The translations under genes and the position numbers were made by a program. Of a stretch of DNA of 58,328 nt, positions 29,881 through 37,723 are shown piece by piece. The notes below the pieces were generated by a model. The model ran no database searches, was not told the DNA's origin, and was given only the letters and a program-made list of their open reading frames with translations. Position 1 is the first letter of the stretch. The number at the start of each line of letters is the position of its first letter. The stretch is from Pyramidobacter piscolens W5455 (GTDB lineage Bacteria > Synergistota > Synergistia > Synergistales > Dethiosulfovibrionaceae). The stretch covers positions 1-58,328 of the forward strand of contig NZ_ADFP01000039.1 of the NCBI RefSeq assembly GCF_000177335.1. The letters are read 5' to 3'.

Positions 29881-31296
29881 ATGGGCGGTTTTTTTGCGGC
29901 GGCGCTGAGGGAAGACTGCGTTTTCGATCTGTTTTTCGGCACGGACTACCATTCCCATCTGGGAACGCGGCGCGCCGGTCTGGCGGTTTACGGCAAAAAG
30001 GGGTTCGACCGCGCCATCCACAACATCGAAAACTCTCCCTTCCGCACCAAGTTCGAGAAAGAGGCCAACGCCATGCAGGGCACCATGGGCATCGGCTGCA
30101 TCTCCGACTACGATCCCCAGCCGCTGGTGGTGCGTTCGCATCACGGCACCTATGCGCTCACGACCGTCGGCAAGGTCAACAACAAAGACCGTCTGCTCGA
30201 CGTGATCATGAAGAACACCGGCATCCACTTCTTCGAAATGGCCTCCGGCGACATCAACTCCACCGAGCTCGTCGCCACCCTCATCAACCAGAAGGACAGC
30301 CTCGTCGAGGGCATTCAGTACGCGCAGGAGATGATCGACGGCTCCATGACTCTGCTGGTGCTGAGCGCCGACGGCATTTACTGCGCCCGCGACCGCTTCG
30401 GCCGCACGCCTCTGACCATCGGCCTGAAGGACGAGGGCTTCTGCGCCTCCTTCGAGCCCTTTGCCTACCTCAACCTCGGCTATCGCGACTACAAGGAGCT
30501 CGGCCCCGGCGAGATCGACCTGATGACCCCCGAAGGCGTGACCACCCTCGTGCCGCCGGGAGAAAAAATGAGCATCTGCACCTTCCTGTGGGTCTATTAC
30601 GGCTATCCGTCCTCGCACTACGAAGGCGTCTCCGTCGAGCAGATGCGCTACAACTGCGGCCGTATGCTGGCTCGGCGCGACGGCATGAGCCGCGAGCGGA
30701 TCGACACGGTGGCCGGCGTGCCCGACTCCGGCATCGCCCACGCCATCGGTTACGCCAACGAATCCGGCGTGCCCTTTTCGCGCCCGCTGATCAAGTACAC
30801 GCCGACCTGGCCGCGCAGCTTCATCCCCACCATCCAGTCCAAGCGCGACATGATCGCCAAGATGAAGCTGATCCCCGTTCGCGAACTGATCGAAAGACAG
30901 CGCCTGCTCCTGATCGACGACTCCATCGTGCGCGGCACGCAGCTGCGCAAGACCACCGAGTTCCTGTTCCGCACCGGCGCGCGCGAAGTCCACGCCCGCC
31001 CCGCCTGCCCGCCGATCATGTTCGGCTGCAAGTACATCAACTTCTCGCGCTCCAACTCCGACATGGAGCTGATCGCCCGCCGCATCGTCAGCAAACTCGA
31101 AGGGCACGAACCCGAGCGCGCCGTCCTCGACGAGTACTGCGATCCCGAGTCGGAGCGCTACGCCGCCATGCTGGAAGGCATCCGCCGCCAGATGGGATTT
31201 TCCTCGCTCAAGTTCAACCGCCTCGACGACATGCTCGCCGCCGTCGGCGTCGAACCCTGCAAGCTCTGCACGTACTGCTGGAACGGCAGGGAATAG
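29881..31296 (+). CDS. purF: Amidophosphoribosyltransferase homologue lacking the N-terminal catalytic cysteine
   Basis: 471 residues, PurF length and domain order. The phosphoribosyltransferase domain is intact, with the PRPP motif 'LLLIDDSIVRGTQLRKT' near residue 340. The C-terminal 'EPCKLCTYCWNG' and the Cys in 'SICTFLWVYYGYP' align with ligands of the Bacillus-type PurF [4Fe-4S] cluster. The Ntn glutaminase domain begins 'MGGFFAAALREDCVFDLFFGTDYHSHLGTRRAG' instead of the usual 'MCGIFGI...LQHRGQESAG': the nucleophile Cys next to Met1 is Gly. It may therefore use ammonia, or belong to a distinct PurF-like subfamily; the nearest Cys is residue 13. An AGGGGGA ribosome site fixes the start. 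The last 116 bases recur at 32717. Confidence 0.87.
   Translation: MGGFFAAALREDCVFDLFFGTDYHSHLGTRRAGLAVYGKKGFDRAIHNIENSPFRTKFEKEANAMQGTMGIGCISDYDPQPLVVRSHHGTYALTTVGKVNNKDRLLDVIMKNTGIHFFEMASGDINSTELVATLINQKDSLVEGIQYAQEMIDGSMTLLVLSADGIYCARDRFGRTPLTIGLKDEGFCASFEPFAYLNLGYRDYKELGPGEIDLMTPEGVTTLVPPGEKMSICTFLWVYYGYPSSHYEGVSVEQMRYNCGRMLARRDGMSRERIDTVAGVPDSGIAHAIGYANESGVPFSRPLIKYTPTWPRSFIPTIQSKRDMIAKMKLIPVRELIERQRLLLIDDSIVRGTQLRKTTEFLFRTGAREVHARPACPPIMFGCKYINFSRSNSDMELIARRIVSKLEGHEPERAVLDEYCDPESERYAAMLEGIRRQMGFSSLKFNRLDDMLAAVGVEPCKLCTYCWNGRE
31179..31294 (+). repeat. Direct repeat, purF 3' end, copy 1
   Basis: 116 bases forming the 3' end of purF, repeated at 32717-32832 with only two differences (31206 G to A and 31291 G to A). 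The repeat distance is 1538 bases and encloses the purF terminator and the whole AAA ATPase gene. Confidence 0.95.
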
Positions 31297-31315
31297 ACCG
31301 TCACTCCGCCGTGAA

Positions 31316-31368
31316 CAACAGAGCCGTCCTTCCGTCCGCACCGCGTGGACGGAAGGACGGCTCTGTTG
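31316..31368. terminator. Hairpin terminator between purF and the ATPase gene
   Basis: 22-bp perfect stem, 31316-31337 with 31347-31368, loop of 9 bases. Confidence 0.85.
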
Positions 31369-31395
31369 TATGAACCGCAAAAGCGCGCGGGAACG

Positions 31396-32649
31396 TTACA
31401 GTTCGAGGCTGTTTCCCTTCGTCAGAAAATCGAAAACGTTCATCGTCGTGATGCCGTTTGCGTCTCTCATCACGTTGACGACGTCCTTGACGACGATGAT
31501 CTTTTTGAAAGAATCGCCGAGACAGTTCAGCGGCGCTTTTTCTTGCGCGGTTTTTTCGACGCCGGCCAGACTGAACGCCGACTGAACGTAATAACGCCGA
31601 CTCCCCAAATTGGCGACGAAATCGATTTCCAGCTGGCGGGCCAGCTGCTTCCCTCCGGCGTCGCGCTCCCTCTTCCGAACCATTCCCACGTCGACGGCGA
31701 AGCCCCGGCTTCTCAGTTCGTTATAGATTACGTTTTCCATAATGTGGTTTTCTTCCGTCTGCCGGAAGCCCAGCCGGGCGTTGCGCAGCCCTACGTCCTC
31801 GAAATAATACTTCAGCGGCGAGCCGACGTATTTCCGTCCCTTCACGTCGTAGCGCTGCGCCGCGCTGATCACGAACGCGTCTTCCAAATATTCGACGTAC
31901 CGCCGGACCGTGTTCAGACTGATCTGCGAATGCAGCCCGCTTCGAAACGTCGCCAGGATTTTGCTCGGATTGGTCAGAGAGCCGACCGAGGACGCCAGAA
32001 TATTGACGACGTCTTCCAACTCCTGCGTTTTTTCGATGCGGTTGCGCTCAATGATGTCTTTCAAATACGTTTCCGCAAAAAGGTCCGTCAGATACTTGAC
32101 CTTCTGTGCTTCCGTCCTCATCGAAGCGACCAGAGGCAGCCCGCCGTAAACGACGTAGTCCGCCCAGCCCCGGTAAATATCCCCCTCGTATGATTCCATA
32201 AACTCTTTGAACGTCAGCGGATAAACGTGAATTTCGTACCCTCTGCCCCTGAATTCCGTAATTACGTCCTTCGACAAAAATTTTGAATTGCTCCCCGTCA
32301 CGTAAATGTCGACGTTTTTGACATGAAGCAGCGAATTGAGCGCCTCTTCGAACCCGTCGAGCATCTGCACCTCGTCGAGAAGGATATAATAATTCGCGCT
32401 GTCCTCGATCCGCGACTCGATATAATCCAAGATCGCGCCGGGATTCCGATATTGCCTGTTTTCCCAGACATCCAGCTCAATCGGGACGATATGTGATTCC
32501 GGCACGCCCGACTGCCGCAGATACCGCGTGAAAAGATTGAACAGCAGGTACGACTTGCCGCTCCGCCGCATCCCCGTGATCACCTTGATCAACCCGTTGT
32601 GCATGCAATCGATCAACATTTTTAGGTACTGTTCTCGTTTAAATTCCAT
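31396..32649 (-). CDS. AAA-type ATPase with DUF4143 C-terminal domain
   Basis: 417 residues. Walker A 'GMRRSGKS' near residue 29, Walker B 'YYILLDEVQ', sensor-like 'IYVTGSNSKFLSK', and 'GRGYEIHVYPLTFKEF' are typical of the AAA_14/DUF4143 family. The second half ('TNPSKILATFRSG...NTVRRYVEYLEDAFVI') is winged-helix-like, followed by a nuclease-like 'MENVIYNELRSRGF...EIDFVA' end. Members are widespread, often in many dispersed copies; function is unclear. GC content is visibly lower than neighbours, and the gene is flanked by 116-base direct repeats of the purF 3' end, implying insertion. ATG 32649 has GAGGT 7 bases upstream; a TATAAT at 32705-32700 could be its -10. Confidence 0.88.
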   Translation of the reverse strand: MEFKREQYLKMLIDCMHNGLIKVITGMRRSGKSYLLFNLFTRYLRQSGVPESHIVPIELDVWENRQYRNPGAILDYIESRIEDSANYYILLDEVQMLDGFEEALNSLLHVKNVDIYVTGSNSKFLSKDVITEFRGRGYEIHVYPLTFKEFMESYEGDIYRGWADYVVYGGLPLVASMRTEAQKVKYLTDLFAETYLKDIIERNRIEKTQELEDVVNILASSVGSLTNPSKILATFRSGLHSQISLNTVRRYVEYLEDAFVISAAQRYDVKGRKYVGSPLKYYFEDVGLRNARLGFRQTEENHIMENVIYNELRSRGFAVDVGMVRKRERDAGGKQLARQLEIDFVANLGSRRYYVQSAFSLAGVEKTAQEKAPLNCLGDSFKKIIVVKDVVNVMRDANGITTMNVFDFLTKGNSLEL

Positions 32650-32716
32650 GGCTGCGACCTCGTTGATAATTTTGCGCACAAGTGCGTTTATTCTTCAATA
32701 TTATAGCCTCAAAAAA

Positions 32717-32834
32717 CATCCGCCGCCAGATGGGATTTTCCTCACTCAAGTTCAACCGCCTCGACGACATGCTCGCCGCCGTCGGCGTCGAACCCTGCAA
32801 GCTCTGCACGTACTGCTGGAACGGCAGGAAATGA
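32717..32834 (+). pseudogene. Duplicated 3' fragment of purF
   Basis: 116 bases identical at 114 positions to the purF 3' end, encoding 'IRRQMGFSSLKFNRLDDMLA' to 'CTYCWNGRK' and a stop, with no start codon or upstream purF sequence. It lies just behind the ATPase gene start and just before a terminator that was probably the original purF terminator. Confidence 0.93.
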
Positions 32835-32866
32835 ACGCGCGCTCCGCACGGCGAAATTCTTTCGCG

Positions 32867-32922
32867 AAAAAGAGCCTGCCTCTCGACTCGTGCCCAACGA
32901 GACGAGAGACAGGCTCTTTTTT
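32867..32922. terminator. Bidirectional terminator between the purF fragment and radical SAM gene
   Basis: AAAAAGAGCCTG-CTCTCG arm pairs with CGAGAGA-CAGGCTCTTTTTT (one mismatch); A and T tracts on both sides. Confidence 0.88.
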
Positions 32923-32951
32923 CAAAGGCGCCGTGCGATCGAAAAACGGCG

Positions 32952-34331
32952 TTACGAACCGCTTTCGGCGCTGATGGCGACCTTTTCTTTCTCTTCCGCG
33001 CGGCGGCGCTGCCATAAACCGTCCGCCACGGGCGCCCAGAGGCGGGCGTATTCGTCGCACTTGGCGCACAGGTGTTCCGCCGATTCGGGCGACTGCAGAT
33101 CCGTGGAGCGGGCTCCCGTTGCCGAGACCATGGCGCGGAGTTTCTGCGGATTTTCCAGCATCGGGCAGGGCAGCAGCATGTTCTCGTTGAACGGCTGCCC
33201 CTTGTGGTAGGCCATCAGCAGCGGCGATTGCAGCGCTTCCAGCAGCGTCTTCTCGCGGATGTTGGAGTCGGAATAATGAACGAACACGCAGGGGTCGATG
33301 TCGCCGTTGGCGTTGATGTGCAGGTAGCGGCGTCCGCCGGCGATGCAGCCGCCCGCGTACTCGGCGTCGTTCTGGAAATCGATCGAGAACAGCGGCTTGG
33401 TGCGGCGGTAGCGGCGGATGCGCTCGTAGATCCCCCGGCGCTGCGCGGCCGTTGGCAGCAGCTCCGGCACGGCGTCGTTGCCGACGGGCATGTAGTGGAA
33501 GAACCAGACAAAATACGCGCCCATGGCGATCAGGCTGTCATAGAACGCCTCCGAGGTGACCGATTCGTAGTTGGCGCGCGTGTAACAGGTGGAGATCCCG
33601 TAGAACAGCTTCTTGCGGCGCAGAAGATCGACCGCCCGCATCACCTTTTGGTAGACGCCGCGGCCGCGCCGGCCGTCGGTCGCTTCTTCGCCGCCTTCCA
33701 GGGAGATGGCGGGGACGAAATTCTTCACGCGCCGCATCTCGTCGGCGAAAGCCTCGTCGATCAGCGTGGCGTTGGTGAAGCAGAGGAACACGCAGTCCGG
33801 GTGCCGCTCGCAGATGCGGATAAGGTCGTCTTTGCGCATCAGCGGCTCGCCGCCCGTGTAGATATACATGGAAACGCCCAGTTCCTTGCCCTGCCGGATG
33901 ATGTCGTCGATCTCGTCGAGGCTCAAGTTCAGCCTGTTGCCGTATTCCGCCGCCCAACAGCCCGTACAGTGGAGGTTGCAGGCCGACGTCGGATCCATCA
34001 GGATCGCCCAGGGAACATTGCAGCCGTACTTTTGGCGGCACCGTTCCTGAACAGGCCATCCGCTCAGATTGGCGTTGACGAAGAAATTCACCGCCAGAGT
34101 CTTCAGAACGTCAGCATCCACGTCCGTCAGGAGCCGGCGGACGAGCGGATAATAAGGATCCCGCGGATTGGTGATCGCCTCTCTGACCGCCCGGCGCTGC
34201 GGCGCAAACTCGCCGCGGTCGAACCGGTCGGCCCAGTCGATCAGCTTTCTGAGATTCTTCTCGGGTTCCCTGAACACGTACGTGAGAGCCTGTTCGATGC
34301 CCAACTTCTTGATTGTCGTCGAAAAATCCAT
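32952..34331 (-). CDS. Radical SAM protein (SPASM-like C-terminus)
   Basis: About 459 residues. The cluster motif 'SACNLHCTGCWAAEYG' (CxxxCxxC) near residue 120 is preceded by an unusual helical N-terminal domain, and 'YIYTGGEPLMRKDDLI' gives the GGE SAM-binding motif. C-terminal cysteines ('DPCVFVH', 'LLPCPMLENP', 'EHLCAKCDEYA') suggest an auxiliary Fe-S domain. It resembles the HemN/PqqE-type peptide- or substrate-modifying group; the substrate is unknown and no precursor peptide is adjacent. ATG 34331 has AAAGGGGCG upstream; a longer in-frame extension runs through a structured leader and is rejected. Regulated probably by that leader. Confidence 0.87.
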   Translation of the reverse strand: MDFSTTIKKLGIEQALTYVFREPEKNLRKLIDWADRFDRGEFAPQRRAVREAITNPRDPYYPLVRRLLTDVDADVLKTLAVNFFVNANLSGWPVQERCRQKYGCNVPWAILMDPTSACNLHCTGCWAAEYGNRLNLSLDEIDDIIRQGKELGVSMYIYTGGEPLMRKDDLIRICERHPDCVFLCFTNATLIDEAFADEMRRVKNFVPAISLEGGEEATDGRRGRGVYQKVMRAVDLLRRKKLFYGISTCYTRANYESVTSEAFYDSLIAMGAYFVWFFHYMPVGNDAVPELLPTAAQRRGIYERIRRYRRTKPLFSIDFQNDAEYAGGCIAGGRRYLHINANGDIDPCVFVHYSDSNIREKTLLEALQSPLLMAYHKGQPFNENMLLPCPMLENPQKLRAMVSATGARSTDLQSPESAEHLCAKCDEYARLWAPVADGLWQRRRAEEKEKVAISAESGS

Positions 34332-34399
34332 GAAAAACGCCCCTTTCGTTCCTTTTCGAAATGCCATGAATCTTACGGGAATGCGCCGCGCCTTGGGGG

Positions 34400-34597
34400 A
34401 AAAACAAAAGCACCCGCTCCGCAAAGTGTGACGAACTTCGCCGGTGCGGATGCTCTTGATCGTGCAGACAAAACTGCAAAACTGTTTTCCGGAGAGGCCT
34501 CGACTGGCTCCCTCAAGCGCCCCCTTCGGGCCGACGCTTTCACCCTGCCCGAGCAGGAGCGTTTGAGCGTTCCCAAACACGCAGTGTCATTTTCTAT
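34400..34597 (-). ncRNA. Putative structured leader or small RNA with terminator, upstream of the radical SAM gene
   Basis: From a TATAAT at 34609-34604, the minus-strand transcript folds into a three-way junction: closing stem CTCAAACGC/GCGCTTGAG (34567-34559 with 34520-34512, one mismatch), hairpin CCTGC-TCGG-GCAGG, and a GAAG-capped GCCC/GGGC hairpin. It then ends in an AGCATCCGC/GCGGGTGCT hairpin (34454-34409) followed by TTTTGTTTTT. Junction bases GTGAAAGCGTCG are unpaired. The gene starts 69 bases beyond. The layout (fold, terminator, gene) fits an attenuating riboswitch, but no known class consensus was recognised. A free-standing ncRNA is the alternative. Confidence 0.55.
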
Positions 34598-34603
34598 AAG
34601 GTA

Positions 34604-34609
34604 ATTATA
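34604..34609 (-). promoter_or_regulatory. -10 element for the structured leader
   Basis: TATAAT on the minus strand; the -35 region is poor. Confidence 0.45.
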
Positions 34610-34686
34610 TCATAGAGACGTATATTTGTGGCTGGAAAACGGCGAGCCGAACAATAAAAATACAAAATCATGGCCTATCATGCTAA

Positions 34687-34827
34687 TTTGCGATAAAAAG
34701 TATTAACATGTTTTTCCGGGCGCTGCGGAGGAATTCAGTCGCTCGGGACCACATCGACTGCTGCGCAGCTCGCTTTGTGAATCTCCCTCGCAGCGCCCTC
34801 GCGTTCGGCTTTTTGATCGAGCAGTAT
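34687..34827 (-). repeat. Dispersed repeat family A, near-full copy
   Basis: In reverse complement it starts ATACTGCTCGATCAAAAAGC and continues through 'GAGGGCGCTGCGAGGGAGAT', 'CACAAAGCGAGCTGCGCAGC' and 'GAGCGACTGAATTCCTCCGC' to 'GCCCGGAAAAACATGTTAAT', matching the 20199-20350 copy over its full length in opposite orientation. It sits directly behind the recA terminator. Confidence 0.78.
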
Positions 34828-34896
34828 AAAGACGGCGAAGAAAGCATGGGGTTCCCGATTGTGCATCGGGAGCCCCATGCTTTCTTCGCCGTCTTT
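34828..34896 (-). terminator. recA operon terminator
   Basis: 24-bp outer stem (AAAGACGGCGAAGAAAGCAT... pairing with ...ATGCTTTCTTCGCCGTCTTT) plus an inner TCCCGAT/ATCGGGA stem; A/T tracts at both ends. Confidence 0.9.
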
Positions 34897-34913
34897 TCGG
34901 GGAAAATGCGCCG

Positions 34914-36074
34914 TTACCTTTTGCCTTCCTTCTCAGGTTCGTCCTTCATGGACTCGTCGGAAACGTCCAGATCGATCACTTCTTCGTCGATGTCCACGCC
35001 GTGGCCGCTGCCCACGGAATCTTCGTCGTCGCTTTTTTCCGGCGCCGTGTAGAAGCCAAGGCCCTCGGCGGCCTGGTCGAGCACGGTCTTGCGGATCTCG
35101 GCCAGCATCTCGGGACTCTTGTCGAGGAACTCGGCCAGGCGGTCCTTGCCCTGGGCGAGCGTCTCGCCCTTGTAGGTGAGCCACGAGCCCTTGCGCTTGA
35201 CCACGTTGGCGTCGATGGCCATGTCGACGATGGACATGGTCAGGGGGATGCCCTTGCCGTAGATCAACGAGCAGTGGGCGCTGCGGAACGGCGGCGCCTG
35301 CTTGTTCTTGACCACCTTGATGTAGAGCTCGTGGCCGATCACGTCGTCGCCCTTGGAGATCTGCTTGCCGCGGCGCACTTCGATGCGCACGGAAGTGTAG
35401 AACTTGAGGGCGCGGCCGCCCGTCGTCGTCTCCGTGGGCCCTTTGGAGTAGCCCGTGGGGATCGTGGCGCGCAGCTGGTTGATGAACACGACCACGCAGT
35501 TGCTGCGGGCGATCGAAGCGGTGAGGCGACGCAGTCCGTAGGACATCAGGCGCGCCTGCAGGCCCACCTGGCTCTCGCCGATCGTGCCGTCGATCTCCGC
35601 CTGCGGCGTCAGCGCCGCCACCGAGTCGACGACGACGATGTCCACGGCGCCGCTGCGCACCAGCGTCTCGAGGATGAAAAGCGCCTGTTCGCCGCTGTCC
35701 GGCTGCGACAGGTAGAGCGATTCGATCTGCACGCCCAGTGCCGCCGCGAGACGCGGATCGAGAGCGTGTTCGGCGTCGATGAAGGCCGCCACGCCGCCGG
35801 CCTTCTGCGCTTCGGCGATGGCGTGCAGCGCCAGCGTGGTCTTGCCGCTGCCCTCCGGTCCGAAGACCTCGACGATGCGGCCGCGGGGAAGACCGCCGAT
35901 GCCGAGCGCTACGTCCAGCGGCAGGATGCCCGTGGGGATCACTTCCACGTTTGCCGTGTTGCGCTCGCCGAGGCGCATGATCGAACCGTCGCCGAACTTG
36001 CTGCGGATGTCGTCGAGCGCCTGCTCGAGAATGTCCTCGCGCGTCAGTTTTTTGCCCTTTTTTGCTTCAGCCAA
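34914..36074 (-). CDS. recA: Recombinase RecA
   Basis: 386 residues. '[26 protein letters not shown]' is Walker A, '[20 protein letters not shown]' Walker B, 'VVVFINQLR' the conserved Q-loop strand, and '[11 protein letters not shown]' the L2-adjacent loop. The C-terminus is long and acidic ('[24 protein letters not shown]'), as in many bacteria. RecA forms filaments on single-stranded DNA for recombination and SOS induction. It is the last gene of a long minus-strand operon, 36 bases behind thpR, the classic cinA-thpR-recA arrangement. No LexA box was recognised in the immediate upstream sequence. Confidence 0.97.
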   Translation of the reverse strand: MAEAKKGKKLTREDILEQALDDIRSKFGDGSIMRLGERNTANVEVIPTGILPLDVALGIGGLPRGRIVEVFGPEGSGKTTLALHAIAEAQKAGGVAAFIDAEHALDPRLAAALGVQIESLYLSQPDSGEQALFILETLVRSGAVDIVVVDSVAALTPQAEIDGTIGESQVGLQARLMSYGLRRLTASIARSNCVVVFINQLRATIPTGYSKGPTETTTGGRALKFYTSVRIEVRRGKQISKGDDVIGHELYIKVVKNKQAPPFRSAHCSLIYGKGIPLTMSIVDMAIDANVVKRKGSWLTYKGETLAQGKDRLAEFLDKSPEMLAEIRKTVLDQAAEGLGFYTAPEKSDDEDSVGSGHGVDIDEEVIDLDVSDESMKDEPEKEGKR

Positions 36075-36110
36075 GGGAAATTCCTCCAGTCTCTGTGATT
36101 TTATCGAAAT

Positions 36111-36695
36111 CTACGCTCCGTCCGCCGCCGTTCCCAAGCGGCAGACGGTCAACGGTTCGTAGCGCGGCCCCGCGGGCGTCAGGCGGCTGCGCATGAAGAT
36201 CGTGCGATCGGCCGTCCAGCCGCGCCCGGCAAGCTTCCATGGACGCAGAGCGTCCAGCGCCGCCGGGTCGAACCCGCGCGAGGCGTCCATACGGGCCAGC
36301 GTCAGGTGAGGGGAAAACTTTCTGCCATCGGGCGGCAGCCCGGCATCGCGGCAGGCGCCTTCGATCAGGGCGTTCAGCCGTTCGAGCGCCGCCGTGTCGC
36401 CGCCCAGCCCGGCCCAAAGCACGCGCGGCGGCCGGCCGAACGTGCCCGTTTCCCGCAAAGTCAGCCTCAGCGGCGCGGCGCACCGCTCCGCCAGAAGATT
36501 TTTCGCCCTGTCGCCAAGGGGCTGCGCCGCGGCTTGCGGAATCTCGCCGCAGAAGCGCAGCGTCACGTGCAGATCGGCCTCCGCCACCCAGCGGACGCCC
36601 GAAATCGCGGCGCGGTTTGCGGCGATCCAGGCGGCGATCTCCTTTTTCAGTTCGGGCGCGAGCGGCAGACAAAAGAAACAGCGCACGCGCCCCAT
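36111..36695 (-). CDS. thpR: RNA 2',3'-cyclic phosphodiesterase (2H phosphoesterase / LigT)
   Basis: 194 residues with the two HxT active-site motifs, 'EADLHVTLRFCG' and 'FSPHLTLARM', spaced as in 2H phosphoesterases, and the family start 'RCFFCLPLAPELKKEIAAW'. It opens RNA 2',3'-cyclic phosphates. The ATG shares its A with the pncC stop codon (TGATG), so translation is coupled. Located between pncC and recA, its usual place in this group. Confidence 0.92.
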   Translation of the reverse strand: MGRVRCFFCLPLAPELKKEIAAWIAANRAAISGVRWVAEADLHVTLRFCGEIPQAAAQPLGDRAKNLLAERCAAPLRLTLRETGTFGRPPRVLWAGLGGDTAALERLNALIEGACRDAGLPPDGRKFSPHLTLARMDASRGFDPAALDALRPWKLAGRGWTADRTIFMRSRLTPAGPRYEPLTVCRLGTAADGA

Positions 36696-37192
36696 CACTC
36701 CGTCTCCGCCAGCGCCTCGATCAGCATCGACAGAGCGTGCGCTGTCGTCTGCGCGCGCACCGCGGCGCGGCCGCCGGCGAAACGACGCGCATGGGCCTCC
36801 GTCCCGCCCGGACCGCACAAAGCGAACCACACCGTGCCGACGGGTTTTTCCGCGCTGCCGCCGTCGGGCCCGGCCACGCCGGTCACGGACACGGCCCAAT
36901 CGGCGCCGAGCGCTGTGGCCGCGCCCTGCGCCATGAAACGGGCGCACTCGCCGCTCACCGCGCCGACCGTGCCGAGGATTTCTTCCGGCACGCCCAGCAG
37001 TTTCGCTTTGACCGAGTTGGCATAGCTGACGACGCCGCCGAGAAAGTACTCGCTGCTGCCCGGCACCGCCGTGATCGCCGCGGCAATCAGGCCGCCCGTG
37101 CAGGATTCCGCCGTGCCAACGGTGGCGCGTCGCGCCAGCGCCAGTTCCTTCAATTTCAGCGCCACCGCCGCGATATTTTCTTCCTGCGTCAT
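36695..37192 (-). CDS. pncC: Nicotinamide-nucleotide amidase (CinA C-terminal domain)
   Basis: 165 residues, only the amidase domain of CinA without the N-terminal MoCF-like domain. 'ARRATVGTAESCTGGLIAAAITAVPGSSEYFLGGVVSYAN' contains the catalytic Ser/Lys region, and 'ADWAVSVTGVAGPDGG' and 'KPVGTVWFAL' complete the family pattern. It recycles nicotinamide mononucleotide to nicotinic acid mononucleotide. Overlaps thpR by one base. Confidence 0.93.
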   Translation of the reverse strand: MTQEENIAAVALKLKELALARRATVGTAESCTGGLIAAAITAVPGSSEYFLGGVVSYANSVKAKLLGVPEEILGTVGAVSGECARFMAQGAATALGADWAVSVTGVAGPDGGSAEKPVGTVWFALCGPGGTEAHARRFAGGRAAVRAQTTAHALSMLIEALAETE

Positions 37193-37225
37193 GACCAGCC
37201 TCCTTCAAAAAATCACGCCGGCTCC

Positions 37226-37723
37226 CTAAAAAGGCCACCAGCCTTCGATGAAGATCTTTCTCAGGCCCCAGAGCGCCAGATTGGCCAAAACGCCGCCGGT
37301 CACGTCGTCGAGCATGACTCCCAGACCTCCGGGAGCCTTTTCGCAGGCGTTGACCGGCCACGGCTTGAGGATGTCGAAGAAACGGAACAGCAGGAAACTG
37401 GGGATGAGAAAGTTCACCGCGCCGCTGCCCTGCCCGACCACGGCCACATGGCCGATCGTGGCGATCAGCTGGCCGACCACCTCGTCGATGATCACTTCGC
37501 CGGGATCGGAACGTCCCGACGCCTTTTCATAGGCGCCGGCCGCCCAGACGCCGACCGCCGCCAGCGCGGCGATCGCCGCCAGACGGAGCGGCTCGGGCAG
37601 AAACACCGCCAGCACGCAGGCCGCGGCGCTGCCGGCCGTGCCCGGCGCTTTCCTGACAAATTTCCCCAGCCCGCCGACGGTGGCGATCAGCCCCGGCAGC
37701 GTCATCACAGGATCGTTATTCAT
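37226..37723 (-). CDS. pgpA: Phosphatidylglycerophosphatase A
   Basis: 165 residues with PgpA features: 'FVRKAPGTAGSAAACVLA', 'GRSDPGEVIIDEVVGQLIA' (the acidic metal-binding centre) and 'LLFRFFDILKPWPVNACEKAPGGLGVMLDDVTGGV'. It dephosphorylates phosphatidylglycerol phosphate at the membrane; three hydrophobic segments are visible. The start ATG 37723 has GAGAGG 6 bases upstream and overlaps the rimO end by 8 bases; an earlier in-frame Met inside rimO is unlikely. Confidence 0.92.
   Translation of the reverse strand: MNNDPVMTLPGLIATVGGLGKFVRKAPGTAGSAAACVLAVFLPEPLRLAAIAALAAVGVWAAGAYEKASGRSDPGEVIIDEVVGQLIATIGHVAVVGQGSGAVNFLIPSFLLFRFFDILKPWPVNACEKAPGGLGVMLDDVTGGVLANLALWGLRKIFIEGWWPF

Noticed and set aside
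34332-34580. N-terminal extension of the radical SAM protein
   Set aside because: The extension is the structured leader read in frame; ATG 34331 has a good ribosome site and begins a normal domain.
34400-34597. Known riboswitch class or 6S/SRP/RNase P RNA
   Set aside because: Conserved cores of these RNAs were not found, and the 5' and 3' ends do not pair as in 6S RNA.
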